From positions 7,851,001 to 7,915,000 of the forward strand of contig NZ_CP076543.1 of assembly GCF_030440515.1 (NCBI RefSeq): 64,000 bases of DNA, written 5' to 3'. This stretch comes from Streptomyces xanthophaeus. Its GTDB lineage: Bacteria; Actinomycetota; Actinomycetes; Streptomycetales; Streptomycetaceae. The stretch's first letter is position 1. Each line of letters opens with the position of its first letter. Positions 1 through 8,234 of the stretch are shown here, one piece after another. Position numbers and translations under genes: made by a program. The notes beneath the pieces are model-generated. The model was not told the origin of the DNA. It did not search any database and worked only from the letters and a program-made list of their open reading frames with translations.

Positions 1-435
1 CTGCTTGGCCACCTGACGGAAGTGCGAGAAGAGGTGGTCGTCGCCTTCCAGCGCGCCGTCCCAGGAGAACACCACGAACTGCGGAGGCTTCTCGCCCGGC
101 TTCAGCCGCTCGGGCTTGAGCTGTCCTGGCTGTGGCCCGGTGTAGGAGGTGGATCCGTCCCCCAGCACCTTGGTCTTGCCGTCCCAGGTCTCCTCCGCGC
201 CCTTCGCGGCGGCGGCCTCCTCGGCCGCACCGCCCGGGGTCGTCAACTTCGCGTCGCGCGGGGCGGTATCCGAGGAGTCGCCCAGTGTGAAGGCGCCCGC
301 GGTTGCGGCGGCCCCGCCCAGAGCGATCAGGGCCACGCCCAGGCCCAGGCGTCTGCGGTACTGCGCCTTCCGGCGGACCTTGCGGTTGTTCCGGGACTCC
401 GTGCGGGTGCTCGGAGCGGCGTCGGTGTCGACCAA
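1..435 (-). CDS. N-terminus of a membrane-anchored or secreted protein (3' end outside window)
   Basis: The first 145 codons are present and the rest lies left of the window. The start is TTG at 433-435: a GAGGAGGGA ribosome site lies 8 nt upstream and an in-frame stop lies just before that. The N-terminus is Arg/Lys-rich and is followed by one hydrophobic segment at about residues 30-47, then an Ala/Glu-rich linker. The globular part opens with a PPQFVVFSWDGA stretch. I recall this stretch from Streptomyces secreted proteins related to polysaccharide deacetylases, but no catalytic His is inside the window, so the family is inference. It points away from the mycothione reductase gene. Confidence 0.7.
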   Translation of the reverse strand, partial: MVDTDAAPSTRTESRNNRKVRRKAQYRRRLGLGVALIALGGAAATAGAFTLGDSSDTAPRDAKLTTPGGAAEEAAAAKGAEETWDGKTKVLGDGSTSYTGPQPGQLKPERLKPGEKPPQFVVFSWDGALEGDDHLFSHFRQVAKQ

Positions 436-746
436 CTCAGTCGTCCCTCCTCATCACCGCAGACGGGTCGCGTGCGGATGGTTCATACGAATATAGAACT
501 TGTCTGCACTCCTCCCGCACCCCAGACCCCCCACGTACGTCGATTCACAGCCACCCCACAGCCCGCACGCGCGACGCGGTAGGTGCGGTGGGCGACCGAC
601 AGCCGGACGGCGAACCTCGGCGGGTCGATGGAGCACTGCGAGGCGAACCCGACCAGGCAGCCGTCCCGTTCGCCGCCGGAGCTCGACCCCGGCCGGGCCG
701 GGCCGGCTGTGCCCGGTCGACGGCTGACGTCGCTCGGCGGCGGGGC
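436..746. other. Intergenic stretch, no gene seen
   Basis: This gap holds the ribosome site of the leftward gene near 440-450 and a short AT-rich patch around 480-500 that could be its promoter. The open frames crossing it in all frames look like GC-driven shadows. No convincing hairpin or repeat was seen. Confidence 0.4.
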
Positions 747-2114
747 TCACAGGCCGAGGTCGAGGAGGGCGTTCTCCACGACCTCGGTGAGCGCGGGGTG
801 GATCCAGTACGGGGACTTGGTGAGGGTCGTGGCAGCAATGCCCAGGGTCGCCGCGAGAACGAGGGGCTGGATGAGAGTGGGGGCCTGCGGGCCCATGAGG
901 TGGGCACCGAGCAGACGGCCGGTGCCGGGCTCGGCGAGAACCTTGCAGAATCCGGTGGTGTCCTCCATCGCCCACCCGTAGGCGACATCGCCGTAACCGG
1001 CCGTGCCCACCAGGTAGTCCAGCCCGCTGTCGCGGCACTCCTGCTCGGTGGCGCCGACCGAGGCGATTTCCGGCCGGGTGAAGACCGCCGCCGGCACCAG
1101 TGCGTGGTCGGCCGAGATCAGGTCGTCCGGGTGCCGGAGATTGTGGGCCACGACCTCCGCCTCGCGGTTGGCCACGTGCTTGAGAGGCACCGGGGAGCAG
1201 ATGTCCCCGAGCGCGAAGACACCTTCCGCCGTGGTGCGCTGATGTCGGTCGACGATCACTCGGCCGTCGTCGTGGGTGGTGATTCCGGCCGCTTCGAGGT
1301 CCAGCCGGTCGCTGTTCGGGACGCGGCCCACCGCGACGAGCAGCATGTCCGCCTCGACCGTCGATCCGTCGTCCAGGGTCAGCCGTAGCGCGCCCGGCCG
1401 ACCGCCGACCGCCGTGACCTCCCGGCCGAGCCTGAGGTCGTAGCGGGAGCGGACCAGTTCGGTGAACCGCTCCCGGACCGTCTCGTCCTGAGGGCCGAGC
1501 AGATGCTCTTCCTTCTCGACGATGGTGACGGAGCTCCCGGTCCCGGCGAACACATCGGCCAGTTCCGCGGCGATGTAACCACCGCCGAGGATCGCCAGGT
1601 GCCGGGGCGGAGCGTCGATGCGCATGACGGTGTCCGACGTCTCGTACGGCAGGCCCGCGTCCGCGACGGGCCGGGGGACCAGGGGCCTGCCGCCCGCCGC
1701 GACGACGATCTGCCCGGCGCTGACGTCGACGGGACCCTCCGCCCGGTCGATGCGGAGGGTCCTGGGTCCGGTGAACCGTGCCCTGCCCTCGTACACGGTG
1801 ACCGAGTCCTGCTGCTCGCGGCCCGTACGGCCTTCGTCCCGTTCGGCGTCCAGCCGCGCGAAGACCCGGTCGCGCACCTCGCGCCAGCGCACCGCTCGCA
1901 GCTCGGCATCCACGTCGTACTTCCCCGCTTCCCGGACGGTGTGGGCGACGTGCGCGGTGTAGGCGAGCATCTTGCTCGGGATGCATCCGGCGTTCAGGCA
2001 GGTTCCGCCGAACCAGCGCTCCTCGACGATGGCCACGTCCAGATCGGCGAACGAGCCGTCGACGACGGCGTTGCCGGATCCTGCACCGATGACGACAAGA
2101 TCGTGGTGACGCAT
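747..2114 (-). CDS. mtr: Mycothione reductase (NADPH-dependent, FAD disulfide reductase)
   Basis: Reduces mycothiol disulfide to mycothiol, the main low-molecular-weight thiol of actinomycetes, in the cytoplasm. The 455-residue length fits the family. The FAD-binding GAGSGN motif is at residues 10-15. The redox-active pair Cys39/Cys44 is in a GGTCLNAGCIPSKM context, which resembles mycothione reductase more than lipoamide or glutathione reductase. A second Rossmann motif (GGGYIAAE, near 170) should bind NADPH. The C-terminal His439-Pro...Glu444 is the usual catalytic base pair supplied by the other subunit. It appears monocistronic, starting at ATG 2112-2114. A dihydrolipoamide-dehydrogenase role is the main alternative. 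Confidence 0.88.
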   Translation of the reverse strand: MRHHDLVVIGAGSGNAVVDGSFADLDVAIVEERWFGGTCLNAGCIPSKMLAYTAHVAHTVREAGKYDVDAELRAVRWREVRDRVFARLDAERDEGRTGREQQDSVTVYEGRARFTGPRTLRIDRAEGPVDVSAGQIVVAAGGRPLVPRPVADAGLPYETSDTVMRIDAPPRHLAILGGGYIAAELADVFAGTGSSVTIVEKEEHLLGPQDETVRERFTELVRSRYDLRLGREVTAVGGRPGALRLTLDDGSTVEADMLLVAVGRVPNSDRLDLEAAGITTHDDGRVIVDRHQRTTAEGVFALGDICSPVPLKHVANREAEVVAHNLRHPDDLISADHALVPAAVFTRPEIASVGATEQECRDSGLDYLVGTAGYGDVAYGWAMEDTTGFCKVLAEPGTGRLLGAHLMGPQAPTLIQPLVLAATLGIAATTLTKSPYWIHPALTEVVENALLDLGL

Positions 2115-2255
2115 CCGGTCAGCCTACGAGGCTCTTCGCCAAGCCGACGCGCCGGCGCGGCGGATCCCTGTGCCTGGCTGGAACCCGTCACGTCGCCTTC
2201 AGCCGGTCGGCGGCCTGGGCGGTCCGCTCCGGTCCGGTCCGGTCCGCGCGCCGCG

Positions 2256-3422
2256 TCAGCCGGCGGCGGTGGTGCGGACCAGATCGCCCACCACGTCACC
2301 AAGGCGCCCCCGCCGCAGGTACGCGGCGCGCTGGCGGGCGGCCCCGCCTCCGGATCTCCGCACCCGGTGGAACAGCTCCTCCGCGAGTTCGAGGTCTCCC
2401 GTGGCTGCCAGCCCGGGCGCGGCGCGGGCAAGGAGCCGCTCCGTCAGGGTCAGGGCCGGTACGTACTCCCCTCGCGCGGGGTCGAGGCCTTCGCCCGCCA
2501 GCCCGTGCCGGGCGGCGAGCCGGTGGGCGGCGTGCAGGCACCCGGCGGGCAGGTCGGGCGGCGGGCGCCCGTCCCCGATCTCGAGCAGCAGTCCGGTGGC
2601 CAGGCCCCGTACCAGGGCGGTGAGGAGCAGTACCACGTCGAGGTCGGCGTTCACGTCGCAGACCCGGATCTCCAGCGTCGGTACGTGCTCGGAGGGGCGC
2701 GCGTACCAGTAGATCATCCGGCGGTCCAGCAGGGTGCCGGTCTTCACCAGGTGGTCCGCGAGGCGCTCGTAGCCGACTTCGTCGAGGAGGGGTGCGGGCC
2801 CCACGCCGGGCCAGCGCGCGTGTTCCACGGACCTGCGGCTCGCCCATCCGCTGTCCCTCCCGAGGGAGAAGGGAGAGTTGGCGGCGAGGGCCTGAAATAC
2901 AGGCAGCCAGGGACGCATGTGGCCGGCCAGCGCGAGGGCCTGGCCGCGCCCCTCCACCCCGACGTGGATGTGGCAGCCGCACACCATCCCGTCGTACGAA
3001 CCGATCAGGGAGGGCCAGCGGGCGGCCATCCGCCCGTAACGCTCTCCCGGGGTCACGGTCGGCGGACTCCCCGGTGGGATCGCGGGAGTGCCGGTGGCCA
3101 CCAGCAGACAACCCTCACCGGCCGCCACTTCCCCCAGCACCTTGCGCAGCAGAGACAGTTCCGACCTCACCTCGGTCAGTACCGTCGCGGGCCTGGTGCA
3201 CACCTCGACCTGCGAGCTGAAGAATTCTGCCTGGACCTGCTCGCCCAGGACCGCACTCGCGGCTCTCACCACGTGGGGACCACGGGCCGCAGGGCGTCCC
3301 GTCAGCCGGTCCACGAGCACGAATTCCTCCTCCACCCCCACCGTCGGACCGTGCCTGCCCTGCGGCAGCGCCGTCCGTGCACGATCCATGCCGTAGACCG
3401 GGGCGATCAGCATCGAGGACAT
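2256..3422 (-). CDS. Carboxylate-amine ligase, GCS2/YbdK family
   Basis: Glutamate-cysteine ligase fold enzyme that should join a carboxylate to an amine using ATP. The signature TVGVEEEF is at residues 27-34, with further family patterns around CGCHIHVGV and TLEIRVCDVNAD. The 388-residue length is normal for YbdK-type proteins. Members make gamma-glutamyl amides or the first step of ergothioneine synthesis, but substrate cannot be read here. It is the last gene of a leftward run with an iron enzyme, a CDGSH protein and a HemK methyltransferase. The start at 3422 has only a weak GAAGG site; Met4 and Met12 are alternatives. Confidence 0.82.
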   Translation of the reverse strand: MSSMLIAPVYGMDRARTALPQGRHGPTVGVEEEFVLVDRLTGRPAARGPHVVRAASAVLGEQVQAEFFSSQVEVCTRPATVLTEVRSELSLLRKVLGEVAAGEGCLLVATGTPAIPPGSPPTVTPGERYGRMAARWPSLIGSYDGMVCGCHIHVGVEGRGQALALAGHMRPWLPVFQALAANSPFSLGRDSGWASRRSVEHARWPGVGPAPLLDEVGYERLADHLVKTGTLLDRRMIYWYARPSEHVPTLEIRVCDVNADLDVVLLLTALVRGLATGLLLEIGDGRPPPDLPAGCLHAAHRLAARHGLAGEGLDPARGEYVPALTLTERLLARAAPGLAATGDLELAEELFHRVRRSGGGAARQRAAYLRRGRLGDVVGDLVRTTAAG

Positions 3423-3620
3423 GAAGAAGCCCTTCGTCGAACGGGCCGAAGCCGACCGCGACCGGCTCCCCTCAGTACCTCGCTCCTACCCCGCCGCCCG
3501 GCGGCCAGTCGGCGGCGGAGTGACACTTTCTCCGCCGTCGAGGAGGGGCGGAAGATCCTGTCCGGACGGATCGCGGGCCCTCGTCCACCTCGGCCACGCC
3601 GATGCTCGCCCGGCATGCCC

Positions 3621-4655
3621 TCACGGCCCCGGCAAGGGGGAACGCAAAGCGCTGCGTCCCTGGTCCCAGGCCGTGCGGAGGTGCGCCGCGAGACGGTCCT
3701 CCAGCACGACGGTCGCCGCGCATCCGAACGCGATGTCCGCCTCGAGGTCCGGTTCGTCGGCCAGCAGCCCTCCGATCACCTCGTGGCGTACCACCTGTTC
3801 GTGGACGGCGTCGGCTTCGACGTGCTCCGCGTAGAAGTGTTCGGCCGAAGGTCCCGCTCCGCAGCGCCGCATGGCCTTGGCCAGGCGCCTGGAGCCGGGC
3901 GACGAGGTGACCTCGACACAGGCGAAGTGGCCGACGAGTGCGCCGCGCAGGGCGCGGTGGAGCCCGAAGAGGGACATCAGGTTCACGGTCGCGAGCAACG
4001 GCGCCGGCGCGCGGTCCAGGTAGCGGCCGTAGGCGGGATCCAGCCCCAGGTCGGCCATGAGGTCCGCGAAGAGCCGCGCGTGGATGCGGTCGGCGCGGCC
4101 GGCGCCGAACTCGTCGTACTCGATGGCGGCCATGGCGGCCTTGGCCCGTCCGGTGAGCCGCGGGATGACCCAGGCGTGCGGGTCGGCCTCCTTGAGGTGG
4201 TAGAGGGAGCGCAGGGCCGCGTACTCGCGCAGCTGCCAGAGCTCGCCCTCGGTCTCCAGGTGGTGACTGAGACTGCCGGAAAGGTCCACGGGCTCGACGA
4301 GAAGCGGGGCGAAGGCTTCCTCGACCGTTCGGGGTGGGTCGGGCAGCTCGGTGCGCAGGGCGTGCAGGATGCGGGTCTCCATCGCCTGGCGCAGCCGCAG
4401 CAGCTCCGGGTCCCATTCGCGCGCGTCGTCCACGCCGTCGAAGCCGCGGTAGTGCAGCTCGTACAGGAGGTAGAGGGCGAGCTGGAGGTCCTCACCCCAG
4501 GGGTCCGCCCTGAGCACCGACCCCGTGGTGTACACCGGCGGGCCGCCGGATCGCAGGGCCCGCGTCACGGCGCGGGACAGTTCGCCCCGCCCTTCGACCA
4601 GACGGGGGCCGACGGCCGGCGCCGCTGTGCTCAGGCTCAGGCTGGGAGGGGTCAT
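3621..4655 (-). CDS. Haem-oxygenase-like iron-containing redox enzyme
   Basis: Predicted all-helical, non-haem iron oxidase of 344 residues. Candidate metal-ligand clusters occur on separate helices: Glu66/His68 (YELHY), Glu179 with His192 (IEYDEFGAG...IH), His243/Glu248, and the stretch from Glu277 to His285 (EHVEADAVH). This layout resembles the UndA/SznF/BesC haem-oxygenase-like diiron oxidase superfamily; the ligand assignment is inference. Its ATG overlaps the stop of the CDGSH gene by 4 bp, so translation is coupled and the neighbour may supply electrons. Substrate is unknown. Confidence 0.78.
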   Translation of the reverse strand: MTPPSLSLSTAAPAVGPRLVEGRGELSRAVTRALRSGGPPVYTTGSVLRADPWGEDLQLALYLLYELHYRGFDGVDDAREWDPELLRLRQAMETRILHALRTELPDPPRTVEEAFAPLLVEPVDLSGSLSHHLETEGELWQLREYAALRSLYHLKEADPHAWVIPRLTGRAKAAMAAIEYDEFGAGRADRIHARLFADLMADLGLDPAYGRYLDRAPAPLLATVNLMSLFGLHRALRGALVGHFACVEVTSSPGSRRLAKAMRRCGAGPSAEHFYAEHVEADAVHEQVVRHEVIGGLLADEPDLEADIAFGCAATVVLEDRLAAHLRTAWDQGRSALRSPLPGP

Positions 4656-4918
4656 CGGGGGTTCCTGTCCTCGGGAGGCGGGCCGCCCCGCTCACGCGAG
4701 CGGTGGCTGGTGTCGCACCAGGGGTACGTACGGCTGCGGCGACAGGTGCACACCGCGACCATGAAGCGGTCGGACCGGGCGACCGTACCGTCGTCCAGGA
4801 CGATCTCGACCGGCCCCTCGACCAGGACCGGACCCTGCGGGTCCACCGATACCCGGCGGGCCGACGCCCGTACGCGGGCCGGGACCGGGGCGGGGGAGCT
4901 GTCAGAGGGACCGGGCAC
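4652..4918 (-). CDS. CDGSH iron-sulfur domain protein
   Basis: Small 88-residue protein carrying a 2Fe-2S site of the CDGSH/mitoNEET type. The ligands are Cys57, Cys59, Cys68 and His72 in a CTC...P-W-C-D-T-S-H pattern, which fits the family rule C-x-C-x2-(S/T)-x3-P-x-C-D-x2-H. There is no membrane segment, so it should be a soluble cytoplasmic electron or cluster carrier. It overlaps the HemK-type gene upstream by 17 bp and the iron-enzyme gene downstream by 4 bp, so it is cotranscribed with both. Confidence 0.88.
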   Translation of the reverse strand: MPGPSDSSPAPVPARVRASARRVSVDPQGPVLVEGPVEIVLDDGTVARSDRFMVAVCTCRRSRTYPWCDTSHRSRERGGPPPEDRNPR

Positions 4919-5588
4919 GGATGATCACCAGCTCTTCCCACTCGTCGGTTTCCGCCGCCAGACCCCGCCGCTCCAGCCAGGCCCGCCGCGATCGCAGTAC
5001 GGGGCCCCACGGCACCGAGGCACGCGCCGCGACCTCCGCTGCCAGCCCCACCCCGGCCAGGCGGTCGAGGGTCTCCCCGGTGCGGCACATCGCCGAGTGC
5101 ACCATGAGCAGGACGCCCCCGGGACGCAGCAGGGAGGGGGCTCGGGCGCAGATCCGGTCGATGACCCCGCGCCCGTCGGGGCAGGCGTCCCAGGCCCGCT
5201 CCGGTCCGCGCGACGGCAGCCGGACCCCCGGGGCGGGTACGTACGGCGGATTGGCGATCACCAGGTCGTACCGGCACCCCGCGGTGCGCGCCGCGAAGTC
5301 ACCGTGCAGGACGCGCAGCGGCAGCCGTCGGCACAAGGAGTTCAGCCGCGCCGTGACCACGGCGGGCCAGGAGACATCGACCGCGGTGACCCGGGCTCCC
5401 CTGCCCGCGGCGTGCAGTGCCAGCGCCCCGGTGCCCGTACCGATCTCCAGCGCGTCGGTCTGCGGCCCGAGTTCCTCCTGGGCGAGCGCCTCCGCGAGGA
5501 GGAGGGTGTCCGCCTGCGGCTGGTAGACGCCCGGCAAGGCCATCAGGGTGAAGGGCAGCGGGGGCAAGGACAGGGCCGTACTGGGCAC
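4902..5588 (-). CDS. HemK2/MTQ2-type N5-glutamine or amino-group methyltransferase
   Basis: Class I SAM-dependent methyltransferase of 228 residues. The SAM-binding loop EIGTGTG is at residues 48-54, the acidic end of strand 2 near Asp71, and the catalytic NPPY at 113-116, as in protein or nucleic-acid amino methyltransferases. I chose GTG 5586-5588 because GGAGG sits 6 nt upstream; an open frame extends to 5666 but lacks a ribosome site. It is the first gene of the four-gene leftward group with CDGSH, the iron enzyme and the GCS2 ligase. In this setting it may methylate a small molecule or a partner protein rather than a release factor. Confidence 0.82.
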   Translation of the reverse strand: MPSTALSLPPLPFTLMALPGVYQPQADTLLLAEALAQEELGPQTDALEIGTGTGALALHAAGRGARVTAVDVSWPAVVTARLNSLCRRLPLRVLHGDFAARTAGCRYDLVIANPPYVPAPGVRLPSRGPERAWDACPDGRGVIDRICARAPSLLRPGGVLLMVHSAMCRTGETLDRLAGVGLAAEVAARASVPWGPVLRSRRAWLERRGLAAETDEWEELVIIRARSL

Positions 5589-5740
5589 CGCGCACCTCCA
5601 GGTGGGAATGCGGCCCGCGGAGCGGACCACGGAAATCGACCGACATCCTGCGACTGCCCTCGACAACGCGGCCGACCCACATGACGTCGACCTTCAGAGG
5701 ATCGGACGAATACCGCGGGCGGCAGGTGCGGCCGTGCGGG

Positions 5741-6010
5741 TCAGCCCGGCCAGGTGCCCGTCATACGACGCGTGGCCACGGCGCCGGAGCGGTCGACCGC
5801 CGCCTTGACCACGGCGAAGATCGCGCCCTGGATGGCGGCCGCGATGAGGATCTGCCGCCAGGAGCGGTCTTCGTCCGTGGCGCTCGGAGCGTCGTCCTCG
5901 CCCTCGACGATCTTCCAGACCTGCTTGAACGCGGCCCCCGCGATCAAGCCACCGACGGCACCCAGGGCCAGACCGACCGGCTTGTAGGCCACCTTCGACG
6001 CCTTCATCAT
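5741..6010 (-). CDS. DUF4235 membrane protein
   Basis: 89-residue protein with two hydrophobic helices, at about residues 11-30 (PVGLALGAVGGLIAGAAF) and 52-70 (ILIAAAIQGAIFAVVKAAV), and a short acidic loop between them. This matches the actinobacterial DUF4235 family. Its ATG overlaps the stop of the DUF3618 gene by 4 bp, and the DUF3618 gene in turn overlaps the Holin-X gene, so the three are one operon. These three families travel together in Streptomyces; their role at the membrane is unknown. Confidence 0.85.
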   Translation of the reverse strand: MMKASKVAYKPVGLALGAVGGLIAGAAFKQVWKIVEGEDDAPSATDEDRSWRQILIAAAIQGAIFAVVKAAVDRSGAVATRRMTGTWPG

Positions 6011-6381
6011 CGTCCCCGGCTGCGCCGCACCAGCAGGAGGAGGACGACCAGCGAAGCGCCGGCCACGAGCAGCGGCTTGCGATGGGCTCGTGCCGTCCTC
6101 GCGGCCCGGGCCGCCTTGTCGAGCACCGGATCGGGTGTCGTGTCCCTCACCAGCTGTGCGGTGTGCCGGGTCCGCACACGGATCCGGTCGGCGACCACGG
6201 CCGTCTTCTCGGCGGCCTGTTCCTTCACGGCGGCTGTCTTCTCCTTCGCCTGTGCCTTGATGTCGGCCTTGTACGCCAGCGCCTCGATGGTCTGCCCGAG
6301 TTCGTCGCGGGTGCGCTCGACCTGCTCGCGCAGCTCGTCAGGGGTGGGCGTGCCGATATTCGTTCGAGGTTCGTCGGTCAT
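6007..6381 (-). CDS. DUF3618 domain protein
   Basis: 124 residues. The N-terminal TPDELREQVERTRDELGQT is the DUF3618 signature, followed by a long charged helix rich in Ala, Lys and Glu (coiled-coil-like, about residues 40-70), then one C-terminal transmembrane helix (LLVAGASLVVLLLLV) ending in Arg residues. It is probably anchored at the membrane with the coiled coil in the cytoplasm. It sits in the middle of the Holin-X/DUF3618/DUF4235 operon, with 4-bp overlaps on both sides. No enzymatic motif is visible. Confidence 0.86.
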   Translation of the reverse strand: MTDEPRTNIGTPTPDELREQVERTRDELGQTIEALAYKADIKAQAKEKTAAVKEQAAEKTAVVADRIRVRTRHTAQLVRDTTPDPVLDKAARAARTARAHRKPLLVAGASLVVLLLLVRRSRGR

Positions 6382-6791
6382 CGGTGCACCTTCTCCTTGA
6401 TCTCGGCCAGATCGGCCCTGACGCTGTCCATGGTCCGTTCCGGTACGGGTGCGCCGGCCTCCGCGATCTGCTTCTTCCCAGCCATGGCGGTCGCTGCGGC
6501 AAGCACCGCCAACGCCGCCGCGACGATCAGCGCCGATGCCCAGACCGGGACCGTCGACGCGAGAGCTGCGATGCAGGCTGCTGTCAGGGCCTGAGCTGCC
6601 AGGATTCCGATCAGGCCCGCCGCGCCGAAAAGTCCTCCGCCCTTGCCGAAGCGTTTGCCCTTCTGGGTCATTTCTGCGCGGGCCAGCTGCATCTCCTCGC
6701 GGACCAGCCCCGAAATCTGCTGGGAGGCGCGCGAGACCAGCACACTCACGGATTCATCGGAGCTGTGGATCTGCCGCTCTTTCGTGCTCAT
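6378..6791 (-). CDS. Actinobacterial Holin-X family membrane protein
   Basis: 137 residues. A polar N-terminal helix (SVLVSRASQQISGLVREEMQ) is followed by two adjacent transmembrane helices at about residues 50-70 and 75-95 and a charged tail. This is the pattern of the Holin-X/DUF1469 group, a name that does not imply phage lysis here. The start at 6789-6791 has AAGGGGAG upstream; a frame opening earlier at 6818 lacks a ribosome site. It is the first gene of the three-gene operon, so the promoter should lie at about 6795-6900. Confidence 0.83.
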   Translation of the reverse strand: MSTKERQIHSSDESVSVLVSRASQQISGLVREEMQLARAEMTQKGKRFGKGGGLFGAAGLIGILAAQALTAACIAALASTVPVWASALIVAAALAVLAAATAMAGKKQIAEAGAPVPERTMDSVRADLAEIKEKVHR

Positions 6792-6839
6792 GCGGAGTCT
6801 CCCCTTCACGATGCGCATGCTGTTGTCGTGACGCGCCTA

Positions 6840-7151
6840 CCCGGTAAACGAAGGAGCACCCGCACCACGAGCGGAAGCTTCCGCGCACACCGCCCGCAAG
6901 CGCAGAACAGCCCCCTGCGGACCCCTGCATCGCAGCGCGGCCGGCCATCGCCTCGTTGCACAGCTGCTCCTTGGTGGGGCCCTGCGCACCGCCGTTCCTT
7001 GCCGGCGCGCTCCACACGAGCCGCGTCGGCGGGCGGCCCGGTGCCGGGGCCCGTCCGGGACGGGACTCCCGGCGGCCGGCCGTGCTCGTCCACGGCCCGC
7101 TCCCTCATCGGGGAGCAGTTTCGGGCGCGGGTCTTGTTTCTCGGCGCTCAT
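6840..7151 (-). pseudogene. Decayed small gene, plasmid-stabilization-like C-terminal motif split over frames
   Basis: Reading leftward, a start-like segment MSAEKQDPRPKLLPDE opens at 7151. Coding-like codon usage then continues in a second frame (ERAVDEHGRPP...ERAGKERR) and a third (GPTKEQLCNEAMAGRAAM). I recall the GPTKEQLxNEA motif from small Streptomyces plasmid-stabilization-like proteins, where it continues GRSxMNKxQLE; here it degenerates. Two frame changes would be needed to join the pieces. It fills the gap between the Holin-X operon and the DUF5133 gene. The call rests on motif memory and codon bias only. Confidence 0.35.
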
Positions 7152-7197
7152 GATCGACGGTCTCTCGGTCGTCGACGGGCGGGGCCGGGGGCGTGAG

Positions 7198-7725
7198 TCA
7201 GCTCGCGGCGTACTGGACGGCGTCATGCAGGGCCTCGGGGGCGCAGGGTTGGCCCATGAGGATGCAGAGCGTGAACAGGGAGTCCTCGAAGGAGCGGCGT
7301 GCCTCCGGGTCCACGGGTGCGGCGCTCAGGCGCAGGCGGCTCTCGAAGAACCGGCCGAGGGCCTTCTCGGTGTCCTCCCGCAGGGGCAGCAGGTACGGAC
7401 CCGACGTCGAGGACGGTACGGGGTCCGGGGTGCGGGCCGTGCGGACGGCCTGGCGCAGCGCCCGCTCGGCACGGGCGGGAACGGGTACGCCGCGGGCGGA
7501 ATCGATCGTCGCGGCGGCCAGGACGGTCTCGGGCAGGCCGGCTCCCGCGGCCGCGGCGGACAGGATGCGCTCGGCCTCGCGGGCCGTGGCCGGGGTCGTC
7601 GCCATCAGCGTGCCCACTGCCACCGCCCGCGGGACTGCCCGATCGGAGGGCACGTGGGTGGCGGCTGTCTCGGGGGTGCGGTGGCGGACTTCGTGGATGT
7701 CGGCGAGGGGGACGGACGCCGTCAT
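7198..7725 (-). CDS. DUF5133 domain protein with ANTAR-like N-terminal segment
   Basis: About 175 residues. The middle segment (ATAREAERILSAAAAGAGLPETVLAAA) resembles the helices of ANTAR-like regulators. The C-terminal SFEDSLFTLCILMGQPCAPEALHDAV is the DUF5133 signature found in many Streptomyces proteins of unknown role. The start at 7723-7725 has a GCAGGTG site. An alternative GTG at 7756-7758 would overlap the stop of the STAS gene as GTGA, so the two genes are coupled either way. The neighbourhood suggests a stress or partner-switching setting. Confidence 0.7.
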   Translation of the reverse strand: MTASVPLADIHEVRHRTPETAATHVPSDRAVPRAVAVGTLMATTPATAREAERILSAAAAGAGLPETVLAAATIDSARGVPVPARAERALRQAVRTARTPDPVPSSTSGPYLLPLREDTEKALGRFFESRLRLSAAPVDPEARRSFEDSLFTLCILMGQPCAPEALHDAVQYAAS

Positions 7726-7754
7726 GGGGATCACCTGCTTTCGGGCGCACGCCT

Positions 7755-8108
7755 TCACGTGAGGAGGGAGCGGGTGTCGGTGAGGTTCAGGAGCCGCTCC
7801 ACCCGGCGACCGGCCGCCGTGATGTGCAGGCCGCGTCCAGCTCGCAGGGCCGCGTGGCGGGCGGTCAGGAGGGTGTTGAGGCCGGCACAGTCGCAGAAGG
7901 TCACCCGCTCCAGGTCCAGGAGCAGGGTCGCGCGCTGGGAGACGAGGGCGGCCAGGAGGGCCCGGCGGAGAAACATGGCGTTGTCGAAGTCGATCTCGCC
8001 GCTCACCACGACCTGGACCGTCCCGGGCCGCGGGCCGGGTGTCACCCCGATCTCCAGGCCGGCCGCTGTCGAGGGACAGGTCCGGTGGTCGGACACGATG
8101 GCGGTCAT
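7755..8108 (-). CDS. STAS-domain anti-sigma factor antagonist
   Basis: 117-residue protein of the SpoIIAA/RsbV class, which binds anti-sigma kinases in partner switching. The core VVVSGEIDFDNAMFLRRALL...LLLDLERVTFCDCAGLNTLL holds the conserved strand and helix. The usual phosphorylatable DSSG loop is replaced by DCAG, so Cys rather than Ser occupies one of the expected positions. The start at 8106-8108 has GGGGAGG 4 nt upstream. The DUF5133 gene follows immediately and a winged-helix regulator is divergent. Confidence 0.82.
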   Translation of the reverse strand: MTAIVSDHRTCPSTAAGLEIGVTPGPRPGTVQVVVSGEIDFDNAMFLRRALLAALVSQRATLLLDLERVTFCDCAGLNTLLTARHAALRAGRGLHITAAGRRVERLLNLTDTRSLLT

Positions 8109-8151
8109 GGCTGCCTCCCCATACGCTCTGGGGCTGTTTCTGCTTCTACCA

Positions 8152-8177
8152 GCATGGTCGGCACTCACCCGACATGC
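8152..8177. promoter_or_regulatory. Inverted repeat in the STAS/winged-helix divergent promoter
   Basis: The arms GCATGGTCGG and CCCGACATGC pair with a one-base bulge around a CACTCA centre. Immediately to the right is an unusually AT-rich run with a GTATATAC palindrome, up to the regulator start at 8235. The position between divergent genes suggests an operator, perhaps for the regulator encoded at 8235-8573. Confidence 0.4.
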
Positions 8178-8234
8178 GTCAAGAAATACGCGAAAAACGG
8201 GACGTATATACAAATAATGGTGCAAGCTGGAGGT

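Noticed and set aside
1503..5684. A 1393-codon open frame on the plus strand
   Set aside because: It is antisense to five well-supported minus-strand genes and its translation is low-complexity Arg/Gly/Pro text; GC-rich codon bias keeps the shadow frame open.
6378..6791. Prophage signal from the holin-like gene
   Set aside because: Holin-X family members are ordinary chromosomal genes in actinomycetes, and no other phage gene, integrase or attachment site is nearby.
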